From: Doris montereyensis
Lineage: Eukaryota > Mollusca > Gastropoda > Nudibranchia > Dorididae
Direction of reading: 5' to 3'
Assembly (NCBI GenBank): GCA_037039925.1
Contig: JAXRKP010000349.1
Span: 113,501-177,500 of the forward strand
DNA: 64,000 nt
Numbering within the stretch: position 1 is the stretch's first letter; each line of letters begins with the position of its first letter. Positions 11,650-23,242 of this stretch are shown piece after piece. The notes below the pieces were generated by a model, which worked only from the letters and a program-made list of their open reading frames with translations, had not been told where the DNA came from and ran no database searches. The translations under genes were made by a program, and so were the position numbers.

Positions 11650-11915
11650 TATTTGCCGGACTGGGGATCATGAGGTCCCGAGTTCGAATTCTAGCAAAGC
11701 CAGGTCCGACCTTGTGTTCCTTGGGAAAGACACAACACACATTTCCCCACTCTACACAGGTGCAAATGGGTACAAGCACTAGCTTGGGAGTGAAAACCTG
11801 CGTCAGACTAGCATCCTGGCCAGGTGGTGATTATTGTCACTTGTTCCGCTTCACACTGTAGAAACCGGGATAAGCTCTGACTCTATAGGTCTTAAAGGGA
11901 CTTTACTTTTTTTTA
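11650..11915 (+). mobile_element. SINE family A copy, head truncated
   Basis: It begins at the GACTGGGGATCATGAGGTCC segment, followed by a GAGTTCGAATTC box-B-like sequence, GGGAAAGACAC, GGTGCAAATGGGTACAAGC, TTGGGAGTGAAAACCTGC, GCATCCTGGCCAGGTGGTGA, GAAACCGGGATAAGCTC and a GGGACTTTACTTTT tail. The box-A head present in other copies is missing or diverged. Confidence 0.85.
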
Positions 11916-12043
11916 ATGTATATTAAAGAACCCAGGACTTGAAAGTGATGTTGACACGGTCAAAAGGTGTGTTTAATATATAAGTAGTGTCCGCTGTACC
12001 AATATTATGTTGGCGATCCAATAGTGAAATAATATTGTGACGT

Positions 12044-12696
12044 TTACCTGATAATAATGATAACGATATTGGTATTATGCTTGCAACTTGATAATGTATT
12101 TGCAAATGAACACCCAGAGCACAGTTTTTGATTTTGACGTAATATAATATATTTTATTGAAACCAACAATGCTCTCATTCTCAAACACACCGTTACAGTT
12201 TCTTCACAAATGCTCATACAAACATTTGCTGCGTATCTTCCATCTTTCAAAAACAAGTTCTTCCATGCTCTTGCTCTAATTCTAACACAACCTGGGGAAA
12301 AAAGAAACAAAGAAAAATAACACAAAAGATGAAGTATATGCAGATATATTTGACCTTTTCTACAAACCAAGAAGCAATAAAATACAAAGGCACAAACGAT
12401 TTGGAAAGTTGGATTAAACATGGTTTAAATCTAGAATCTAGTGACTGTTCACATGATAATATCCAAGCGGGAAGTAAAGAACTGATTTTATGTTTTGGCA
12501 CACGACAGTGTTCCTTGAGACGTGAAAATAGGAGTAAATGTAGATGAGTAATTGTAGGTAAGTCTAGTAACTCTTCACAAGAACATTTCTGGAAGAACTC
12601 CTTAGTCGGACATTGTTCATAAGATAATATCTTGGGAAATTTGGGCTTATCTGCAGCAGGAAGTAGAGATTTTATGGTGCACAGCACAGTTTTCAT
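12044..12696 (-). other. Possible unidentified exon(s), 149-codon open frame
   Basis: The - strand is open for 149 codons from ATG at 12696. The product is Leu/Cys/Lys-rich, with MKTVLCTIKSLLPAADKPKF at the start and two similar halves (SLLPAxxxxxxxILSYEQ / SLLPAWILSCEQ). The halves reflect a tandem duplication of about 130-170 bp at the DNA level. A CAG acceptor preceded by a strong pyrimidine tract near 12291-12320 would join a second open stretch (FLKDGRYAANVCM...), but the upstream donor (GTCAAA) is weak. I do not recognise the protein. It may be a real lineage-specific exon or chance. Confidence 0.25.
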
Positions 12697-13119
12697 TAAA
12701 TTGGTAAAGTTGGGTGTAGTGTTGATTCTAGATCTAGGTCTACACTAGCACTAGCAGTGCATCGAATCTAGATCGGAATCTGTAGTCAGGACCCTGCCGT
12801 TATCTTAACATCTATCAATCATCATCCCTGACACAAATGCGCTAAATTCATTATTGCTTTACACATGTTACGAAAACAATTGAGATTAATCGTCAATTAA
12901 TTCAAAAATGCGTGTCCAACATTATGTAGTGTTGGTGAGTAAGGAAACTGTCATTGATTTGTTGGGTGCCTGTCTAATACTACTAATAGAAATAGATAGC
13001 CATTGGCTACAAAAAGCTATGGCCCCTGCAAGGCTGACCTGTTCCTCATCAGTTTAATAATAAGCTGTAAATTCCACTTTCTGTAACGCGGCAGAATTTA
13101 AGACAAGCAGTATTTTAAC
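12697..13119. other. Intergenic, nothing recognised
   Basis: No exon or repeat identified beyond scattered TCTAGATCTAG-type words that recur throughout the window. Confidence 0.4.
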
Positions 13120-13700
13120 TCATAGACTACCCAAGGTCCCACACAAGATTATGGTGTGGGTTATTATTTTCTCTTCATTTGTTAAACACAGTGTTCATAA
13201 GAGTTCAAACTTTGTAATGGCATCAATAAAAATTGGCTATGTGTCATTAGTTTGAGTGGGAATGAGTGAAAGGGTGAAATTGAGAAACTAAAAATCTTTT
13301 TTGGGCTGGAGATACCCTTCACATAATACACTACTTCCATCAATAAATAGATGAAAACAATGATTGGAAAACAGTGAGCCGGTAAATTGATAAAAAACTA
13401 CGGTTTATGCTGTTTCTGACCTGTAGATCTACTTGTAGTAGTTGATTTGTAAATTTGCAAAGAAAACGGGTTAAGTCGAAGGCTTGCACTGCCAGTAGTA
13501 AACAAAATCATACAAAATCGTTCACGCCAGAAAGTTCGTTCTGGTAGAAAATGGAAGTAGAATGATAAGCCCAAAAGATACTCCATACCACAATTGCATA
13601 TACACGATCTTTCTATAGTTATGCCGCGGCAACGTTATGATCACACATGTGCGACAATTGTACTATGGCATAAATGTAGCCTAATCGCATCCGTGCGACA
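13120..13700 (+). repeat. Inverted dispersed repeat F, left arm
   Basis: It aligns to the reverse complement of about 20400-21000 with short indels. Shared blocks include CCAATTTTTATTG, CTTATGAA, AGAAAATAATAAC, TCCATCAATAAATA, AAACAGTGAGCCGGTAAA-like sequence, AATCGTTCACGCCAG and GTAGAATGATAAGCC. Both arms lie in the TMEM258 region and flank its last two exons. Confidence 0.8.
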
Positions 13701-14144
13701 ATGGTAGTCTATGAGTTTAGGGAATTGGGTATATATTATATCACGGGACTCAGACGTAGATGATAATTAGATAAATCAAAATTAGCTTTGTTCATGGTGT
13801 TTATGGGTAGAAGCGTTTCATTGATAATATGTAATTAAATAAAATCTGGAAATTACACATACATAGAATGATAAGAACAATGATTAAGTACCCATAATAA
13901 TAAATGCATATATACATTATATACATATGAGGGGGTGAGATGAAACAACCACCAATATAACCAAAAAGGACTAATTTGAGAAAATATTTGTTTTCTTTCC
14001 TAAGCTCTAAATGAAGCCCAATCAATTTGATAATTGCACATGTACATTTGTTTATGATTGTATACACATATGCTGTGTGCATTAAAAAAACATCTGTGAA
14101 GTCATTGTTGAGGAAATTTAATTACCTAGGTGCAAAAGCAGATA

Positions 14145-15437
14145 CAGCAGAACTCACCCATAGCGGCACCCCCTACAGCGGGACCTTATGGCAATCCCCT
14201 TTTTTTCTCTATGTAAATGTACTCTATTACCTGTGCTTGGAATTAACGGGAGAGGGAAAGGCCCGAATTCGGATACAGCGGGGCTTTGGATAAAATATAG
14301 AGCAGCGTTTTTCTTTCTTTCCTTATTTTATTTGTTAGTAAGCCTCGCATAGTCAGGCTCAAACTGGCCAGTCAGCTGTGTAGGCTAAGTGATGAGTGAG
14401 AGTCATTGTGATTAATGCATGGAAGTGTGCTACCGTACATTGTAACGAAGAATGTAATCAAGATTTTTAAGTGTGTGAGGAGTCTGTGTGTGTGTATGTG
14501 CATGTGTAGGTGTTTGTGTGTAGTGTGTGTGGTCTTGGATTCAATCATTCATTGCGATCAAAATTGTACGACCAACAAGACTGAAGAAAAGATGGCTTCT
14601 CCTAGTTCTAACAAAAGGAAATGCTTCTCTCTCGAATTCAAGACCGAGGGAATCCACTAAGTTGACAAGAAAGAGAAGACCAAAGCGCAAAACAGAATGA
14701 CAGCGAAGTTGTTATTAATGGCCTTTCTGCTACAGAAAACACAGAGGATCAAAAGATGGAACAACTCTTTACCCAAGCAGCAAAGGCTCTCGGCGTGACC
14801 CAAACACTTTGAGAGTATGTTGAGATGGACAGCAACATTCCTGCATCAGAGCATTTAAACCTTACAGAAATTGCAGCACAAGAACAAACACCTGCATCTA
14901 GTGAAGAGGAAAAGGACGAAGAAGAAAACACTGGAAAAGAGCAAGCTATTGTATCCAACACCGAAGCAGAGAATGCCATTAAAACACTCAGGCTTTATCT
15001 TCAACAACACGACCGCACCTCAGAGGAACTGCCGCTGCTCAATAACACGGAGACAAGGCTGGACAAGATAATGACAACAGCAAAAAAGCAGTCGAGCATA
15101 AAGGCTTTCTTCCAGAAAGACAACCACCAGATATGATTCCCCGAACCCATGAGACGATGTGGGGGAGGAAGGGGCACATCTTACAGTCGTTGCTATTAAT
15201 TAGAGTTAAAATAAATAAATTAAAAAAATATAAAAAAAACAAACAAGAAACAATGTAATTGAATCAAAGAAGTCTATCTAGGTCTATGGGTCACGATGTT
15301 CTTCATAAGGAAGGAGGTAATTTTGCTACTTTTTTGTTTATTTTGGTAGTCTCCCTTTGTACTCCTATAGCGGGAACATGGATATAGCAGGGTTTTTCTT
15401 CTGGACCGGAAAGTCCCGCTATATCCATATTCTACTG
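14145..15437 (+). mobile_element. Tigger/pogo-like DNA transposon, internally deleted
   Basis: The ends read CAGCAGAACTC...TAGCGGCACC on the left and the inverse of CAGTAGAATATGG...TAGCGGGAC on the right. They are flanked by TA at 14143-14144 and 15438-15439, the duplication expected for pogo/Tigger. Both ends carry further TATAGCGGGA-like subterminal words. The 1293-bp body encodes only the first and last parts of a CENP-B/Tigger-type transposase, so the DDE core has been lost. Confidence 0.88.
14592..15136 (+). pseudogene. Tigger-type transposase remnant (N- and C-terminal parts)
   Basis: ATG at 14592 opens MASPSSNKRKCFSLEFK, the start of the CENP-B-like helix-turn-helix of Tigger transposases, and stops at 14658. 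From about 14750 a second stretch resembles the transposase tail: FTQAAKALGV, an acidic SSEEEKDEEENTGKEQ linker, NAIKTLRLYLQQHD, and a terminal QSSIKAFFQK. The catalytic DDE region between them is absent. The protein is therefore non-functional. Confidence 0.75.
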
Positions 15438-15959
15438 TATGTCCATAACTAGTTTTAATACAAAACGAGACACATCTTAAATTGATTAATGAGCAACTTT
15501 CGCCTGATTTCTATTCCATCTCAATGGATTTTTCTTTCATTTTCTAGTCTTGTTTATTAATTTGGGTGTGTCCTTGAGGCCATCACCATCAAATGTTTTT
15601 AAAATCTCAATGGTGAAACTGTTCTTCTCTCCATTACCAGTTTGAACAACAGCATTCATGTCACTAAATACTCAGTCCTGGTTGGCTCTAATAGGATATG
15701 TCGAGTTTTGACCAGAAACAATATCAGATATATCGCTTTTTGAAAAAGAATGCAATGCTTATAGTTATAGCACAACTATAATACGATTATAATGCCAAAT
15801 ATGAACAAAAATGATTCTATCATCAACTTTAATCAAATTCTGAGATGGCGACAAATACTCACAAAATGTAAAAATGGTGCATAGTGAGTTTTGCATCCGT
15901 CCCCTCATATGCTAACCACAAACCGCTCTTTAAAAATACTTACAAAAAAGTGTGGGGTA

Positions 15960-18900
15960 TCAAACATAGATGCCGACCCACAGTAAGAGGAACAGGACAC
16001 CAAAGCCCATGAAGACAGAGGCCACCAAGGATATAATCAATTCTTTTTTCAGATCTCTGGCAAATTTTGTACTCGTTACTTCATAACTGAAAATGGTTGA
16101 GGAAAATGACTGACAAGTTTAAAAACAAAAGAAAAGAAAAAGATTTGAAATTCTTATATCAACTGATCATAACCCTTGCTCTTGGAACTTAAGAAAATTG
16201 AAGTGTTCAAAGAGCACATAGGAAAAATGTCTACACAATCGCTTATGCAATATCTCGGAATCTGCTGTGTATTTTGTAAAACCGTATAGACATCTTATAG
16301 GTATCGAAAAGTTATATTAAAATAGCCAAATATTAAAAAAGCCTAAAAATTTAGATTTAGAATGGTTTGTCACGCAGGTGACAAAGTGTAGCCTACATAT
16401 CATTATCAGGCGATTTATTTATGATTGGCGGACATCTTGGAGCTTACCTCCCTTTAGGGTATTAACCTATACCATGTTTGACCAAAAGCATATTAATATT
16501 ACAACACCAGCACATTCCTAATTCTGGTGAATCAGTACGTCTCAACCTCAACATTCTGTGAACCGGCAATTTGCAACCTAATATTTTAATACACTTAAAT
16601 AGAAAGTTGCACATGGGGCATAAATACATTATCTTTTTAAAAGGATACACAAAAAACCAGGCCATAAAGAAAATGCCAATGCCTAAAAGCACCACTGTCA
16701 GGTGAGGGAATGCAGCTGGATTGATGGGAGAGACATAGCGACTCATTGACTCGACGTCCAACTGCAAAGAAATAAAAATCTCATATGTTACAAAATCAAA
16801 GCAAATCATCTTCTTGACAAATAAGATAAAGGTAGCATTCAGTCATTTTACATGCAGTATAAACTATGCGTGTGTATGTTTAACACAGCTAAAAATTCAC
16901 ATTCAATGAAATGAACAGAGCTACACTTCAGAAGCACCCATGGAAATGGTCCATCCCCTTTCAGTTTTTCATTGTATCAAAGTGACTTCTAATTTCTTTT
17001 GGGTTGTTCCATCATTAAAATATATGAAGCTTAAACTGTCCGGGCAGTGGACAGGTAAGTACCTATACGGGGAGTAGATGATCCCGCCTTCCACGAGTCT
17101 CCTGCTGCCTTGCAGGCAGGTCTTCGCTGAACGAAGGCTAAGGGAATTAACCCTGAAAGAAAACAACCTGCTGCCTTGCAGGCCGGTCTTGTCTGACCAA
17201 AGGCTAAGGGAGTTAACCCTGACAGAAAATAACCTGCTGCCTTGCAGGCTGGTCTTGCATGACTAAAGGCTAAGGGAGTTAACCCTGACAGAAAATAACA
17301 AGGCCCGGTAGGGGGCCTCAAGGCGGCAGCCCCACAATCTACCTAAGGTACAGTGGGCTAATCCCCTGCTTATCTAAAACAACCTGATTCAAAGTAATAT
17401 ATACAATGATATACCCGGCTTGAACTTTCGAAGACGACTCTGGAAAAGAACATGGACTGTGATTTTTGGAACATGGATTGTTAGGACAATTAATGGAAAG
17501 GAGTTTGAGTTAGCTGAAGAAATGGAAAAATTCAAAGTAGACATTTTGGCTATTACAGAAACAAAGAAAAAAGGACAAGGAATAGAAAATGTAGGATCCA
17601 ATCATACTTTTATCTTCTCAGGAGTAGATGTCAAAGATAGAGCTAGAGCAGGAGTAGGCCTCCTAATGCATAAAAGGCAATAAATGCTACTAGAAAGTTG
17701 GAAATTTGTAAGCCCATGGCTATTAGTGGTATATATTAAACCAAAAGGAAGAGAAATTAAATTGTTAATAGCTTATGGACCAAACGAAGATGCCACAAAA
17801 GAAGAAAAAAAGATATCTTCGAAAATGATTTACAAATAGCTGCAGAGAATCTCAAACCCACACAGGAATTAATGGTTTTAGGAGATTTAAACACTAGAGT
17901 AGGCAACGATATAGACACATTAGGAGGAGTAATAGGTAAAGAAGGAGAGACAACTTCTCCAAATGGAGAGAGACTAATAGATTTCTGCCTAAAGAATAAC
18001 ATGAAAATAGCTAACACATTTTTCCTCATAAAGATCCACAAATATACAAGAGTAAATAAAGACAGGGGTGAAAAGTCAATCATAGACTACATAATAGTTA
18101 GCAGCTCCCTTTTTTTCAGTACAATGGATACTAGAGTAAGCAGAGGAGTTGAAATATTTAGTGATCATCACCTAGTGATAGCCAAAATGAGATTATTATT
18201 AACTGAAGAAAATAAACAGAAAGGAAAGAGAAGAAAGCTACTAAACTCAAAATAGAAGAACTATTTAAACCAATAGTAAAACAAATGTACCACTACAGGA
18301 TAAAAAGATCTATCACTGAAAGGCAGATGGATCTGAAGGAAAGCACAATAGAAGAAAAGCGGCAATCAAATATATAAAGAAACACTCCTCAGTTGTACTG
18401 AAGAGGTCTGTGGTAGGAAACAAATTAAAGGAGATGGGAAAAGAACAGCATGGTGGAATGAGAATGTCAAGACTAAGATCAAAGAAAAGAAAGATACCTG
18501 GAAGAAATACTTGCAAACAAAGAGACCAGAGGATAGGATAGATTGCGTGAGTAAAAGAACTATCGCCAAAGAGAGGAAGTAAGGAAAGCAAAAAAGGAAC
18601 AGTGGGAAGAGAAAGGACAAAGACTTCAAAAAGCTATCAAGGAAATCAAAAGCTGTTCTGGGGAACAATGAAAAGCATGAGAAAGTGAAATCAGGAAAAG
18701 CCCCAGGAGCAGATCAAGTTTATCCAGAAATGATTAAAAACCAAGGGAGAGGGGCAGACAAACTACTACATGCAATATGTCAAGAAGCATGGAAGTCTAA
18801 ACAGGTGCCAGAAGACTGGAAAAAGGGAACAGTAGTACCAATACATAAGAAAGGAGCAACTATGGAATACTCAAACTATCAGGATATCACTACTTAGTGT

Positions 18901-19195
18901 ACCAGGAAAAGTGCATGCCAGGATTCTGAAAATGAGACTAAGGAAAAGAGTAGAAGATCAGATTGAAGAACACCAGAGTGAATTTAGACCAGGAAGAAGT
19001 GTACAAGATCACATATTTACAATTAGACAAATAATAGAAAAATTCCTTGAGAGAAACATTGACTTGCACCTGTGTTTTATTAAGGCATTTGACACTGTGA
19101 GGAGGGACGAACTATGGCAGTCTTTAAAACAACACAACTGAGAGCAAAATTTAATAGAAGCCATTAAAAGTTTTTACATACTACTATGTTTTCTT

Positions 19196-19235
<40 letters not shown>

Positions 19236-22200
19236 ATTCTCTCTCTATCTCCTTCTCTCTCTCTCTCCTTCTCACTATCTTTTCACCTTTTATTACTTAC
19301 TTATTTTCATATTTTTATTTCATTCTAGATCTGAACCTTCCACTCTCGCTCTTTCTTCACACCCCCTCTGCTACGTTTCTTATCATCACTGTCTTTTTCT
19401 TTCTTTCTTTCTCCTTTATGTTTGTCTTTTGACATCATATTGTGTGATGCCGGAGGTATTACTTAGATCTAGATTCTAGATATTTCTCGTTTGTTGTCTG
19501 ACGAAGGGTTTGTTCTGTCTTTATTAGTGGAGTTGTCCCTTATTGTCACATTTCGCCTAAAAGTTTTTACTATAAACCAACATGTGTAGTGAGAGGAGCT
19601 AGAAATGTATCTGAAAAATTTGATGTAGATACAGGGGTAAGACAGGGTTGTGTCCTAAGTCCTCTTTTGTTTATCACATTCATGGATTCAGTCGCAAAGG
19701 TATCCTCAAACATGAAGAAAATGAATGTAGGTAAGTGGAAGCTCAAACCAGTAAATGTATCAACACTTTTATTTGCTGATGATTTAGTTCTGTTTGGAAA
19801 ATCAGAAAGGGACCTCCAGTCAAATATCAACATAATGAATAATGAATTAAATAAAAGAGGAATGAGAGTAAATGCAAAGAAAACCAAAACAATGTTAGTA
19901 ACTAGGCAGGGAGAATTTAGAACAAGTTCAAAGCTACAATTACTTAGGAGTAATGATTAACTCAGACGGAAAACTAAGAGAAGAAATCAGCCAGAGAATC
20001 AAAAAGGCAAATGCAGTATATAACCATCTAGGAAAGGCATTTGTAGGTAAGCAAGAATTGTCAACAAAAACCAAAATGGCAGTATACAACAGTTTATTGT
20101 CCTATTCTTCTCTATGGCAGTGAAACCTGGACCTTAGACAGTAGGGAATACAGTAGAGTGCAGGCAGCCGAAATGAAATATCTAAGAAAGAGAAAAAGCT
20201 TAAACTGTGCTGTTTGTCATTTACTAGATTTATAAATGTTTGTATGTCTTGATGTGGTTGAATTCTTCTTATGAGGTGATCGAATTGATGTTAGGCTAGT
20301 CATGTGACTTATACAAAATCATCTCTAGCTTGTTTATTACTTTAGATATGCTTCTAGGTTACAGCACATGTAGTGCAGAGGTTATATTCAAATGTTCTAA
20401 CTGTAAGTTAATTCATAGACACGGGCGCAATCACTCTACACGTACCATAACTAGAAAGATTGCGCATGTAACGCGATTGCGGTATGGAGCGCTTTTAGGC
20501 TTATCATTCTACTTGTTTCCTACCGGAATGAGCTCTCTGGCGTGAACGATTGATTTTTTTTTTTACTGCTTGCAGTACAAGCCTTTGACTTTACCCATCT
20601 TCTTTGTAAACTTACAACATAACTACTTCAACTCATACTATAAGTAGATCTAAAAGTCAGAAACAGCATAGACCGTAATATTTTCGACCAGTTTACCGGC
20701 TCATTGTTTTCATTATCTAACATTTATTTATTGATGGAAGTACTGAGCGGTGTCTCCACCCAAATAGATATTAAGCTTCTCAATTTCACTCATCCCCACT
20801 CAGACAAACTAATGACACATACCCAATTTTTATTGCTGCTAATATAAAGTTTGATTTCTTATGAAAATCGTGTTAAAAGAATGAACAGAAAATAATAACA
20901 AATAAAAGTTCAAATTTTTTTAAACCACCCTACTTTTTGGGTACCTGCGTCATAATCTTATGTTGGACCTTAGGGGAGTCTACGAGATAAACCAACAATA
21001 AGGATTGGAAGACCATGTAAACAAAGTTTACACTACAGGTCAGAATATTTAAGGCCTAAGGTGGTCGAAATCGTGTTAGTTGATTCTAGATAAACCCCAA
21101 AGCTAGACAATATAGACATAACAGAATGAGACTACATTACGTGACACATTTTGTTCCCAATAATTCATTACAATGAGTTATCTCAATATCTGTGTTCTTT
21201 ATACACATATATTATATCTATATCTACTTTCTGTGTGTTTGTGTTGCCGAAAATGTGATCAAACCGGGGAAGGTTTGAGGCGTATAAAATTAATATTATT
21301 GTGTTTGGTAAATTGTCGGCACTCGCTTTGTGAATCATCATAAATTCAACATAATTATTTTAAAGTCCGCCATTATGCTGGACTTGACTAACACTACCTA
21401 GAACACTGCTTCCTTGATTCATATTGCCAAATGAAAACTACTCACATAGCGTAAACATTCACCAGTCGACTAATTCTTTTGATAACCTGTAAAAGTGGGT
21501 CAGCAATAGCCCCACTAACAGGAGGAAATCTCAGCACGTGTGTCACCATATACATCATGACATTAAAGGACATATTACTATCCCTCACATCACGCACCAC
21601 TAGCCTACTGACCAAACGTTGTATTTTGTACCTGAAGCCTATTTGTGTGGACATACTTTGGTGTCAATTGGCTATTCTATGGATTTAAAGTGAAGACAAG
21701 TAAGTATAATGATAGATCTAGATATTTACCTTGACTTAACTCTTTCCCTATAAGAACAATTGTCACCCAAGGGAAAGGGAAAGTTGTTTTTCTAGATCTA
21801 GAACAGTTGACTACCTTTTTATGTGATTGTCTGTTTCATTACCTTTATTTTGATGTATAATTTTAATAGACAGATCAATACTTATATCTACCCGAAAGGC
21901 AGTGAATAAATAATCTAATTAGCGTTTATAAAGTGGATAATGAAGAACCTAGATCTAGATATACAGTGATAACAATTGTCACCAAAAGGAAAGGGAAAGG
22001 TTTTTCTAGATCTAGAACAGTTGACAATAATTTGTATGTGATTGTCTGTCAGGGCGGGCGAACAGCACATTCGGCTTTAAAAATACCAATCAATCTGATG
22101 GCCACAGAAATGCTGATGTGTAATATCAAACGAGGAACTCATAAAGGCAAACTCATCAAGGAAACCGACCTCACCATCTGGGATGAGACAACAATGTCAA

Positions 22201-23211
22201 ACAAACACGCACTGGAGGCTGTCGACCGCACTCTCAGAGACATCCGTGACAACAGTAATATCATGGGTGGTGTCACGTTAGTGCTCGCTGGAGATTTTAG
22301 ACATACCTTACCCATTGTTCCCCATGGTACCAGGGCCAATGAACTGGAAGCTTCAATCAAGGATTCGTCTCGTGGTCCAGTGTTGTGACGCTTACTCTTC
22401 AAACCAATATGAGGGTTCATCTTCTTGGAGACCTGGATTCCGGTAGATTTTCTTTCGATTTGTTATGGCTCGGGAATGTTGCCCTTACCCCGAACTCACA
22501 AAACGAGATTTATCTGCCGTTTGGCAACATCGTGCAAAAACACCATCTGAACTGTGTTCCCAAATTTAAGAGCAAACTTCAAGAACGAACAGTGGCTGTC
22601 GGAACGTGCCATACTTGCACCAAAGAATGACAAAGTGTCGGGAATCAATCATTCTCTTCTGACAATAATGCCCGGAGGAGCACACTTTCCGCTCTTTTGA
22701 CACTGTGTATGAGGAAATGGATCACCCAGTCGAGTTCCTAAACTCACTCGAACGACTAGGAATGCCTCCACATTTATTAAAAATCAAGGCCGGAGCTCTA
22801 ATAATCAAGCTCCGAAATCTGCACCCTCTAACCTTTGCAATGGAACGCGGCTTATCGTCGAAAGAATGATGCCTCATGTGATTGAAGCCCCAGTTATCAC
22901 AGGACCAGGGAGAGGGAACCATGTTTTCATCCCGAGGATTCCATTGATTCCATCAGACATGCCATTTGAGTTCAAGTGGCTTCAATTTCCCGTAAGTCTT
23001 TGTTTTGCGATGACAATTAACAAGGCACAGGGCAAACTTTGAAAGTCGTTAGAGTCAATCTTGAATTGCCATGCTTTTCCCATGGGCAATTGTATGTTGG
23101 ATGTTGTCGAGTCGGAACTGAAGGTTGCAAAGCTGAAACCTAAAGGAATTGACGGAAGGGCATGGCTGCCAAGGAGTCCCTGGGGAACTCGCAGCTTTCA
23201 CACGCTTTCGA

Positions 23212-23242
<31 letters not shown>

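Larger units (their letters stand above)
17411..20195 (+). mobile_element. RTE-like non-LTR retrotransposon, decayed
   Basis: From 5' to 3' there is an APE-type endonuclease (about 17424-18255), a linker, a reverse transcriptase (18685-19165 and 19570-20010) and the start of the C-terminal region with a YGSETWTL motif (about 20112-20135), ending abruptly near 20195. The order and motifs fit the RTE group often annotated as craniofacial-development-protein-2-like. Multiple frameshifts and stops mean it is dead. It is interrupted by an insertion at 19178-19558. Confidence 0.85.

Noticed and set aside
20440..20450. Alternative TMEM258 first exon (ATG at 20448-20446 followed by GTACGTG)
   Set aside because: Phase would fit, but it lies inside dispersed repeat F, has poor start context and no promoter-like surroundings; 26321-26319 is better.
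21442..21654. 70-codon frame on - ending near a GTGAGT donor
   Set aside because: It would leave the codon split incorrectly for TMEM258 exon 2 and has no recognisable motif or acceptor.
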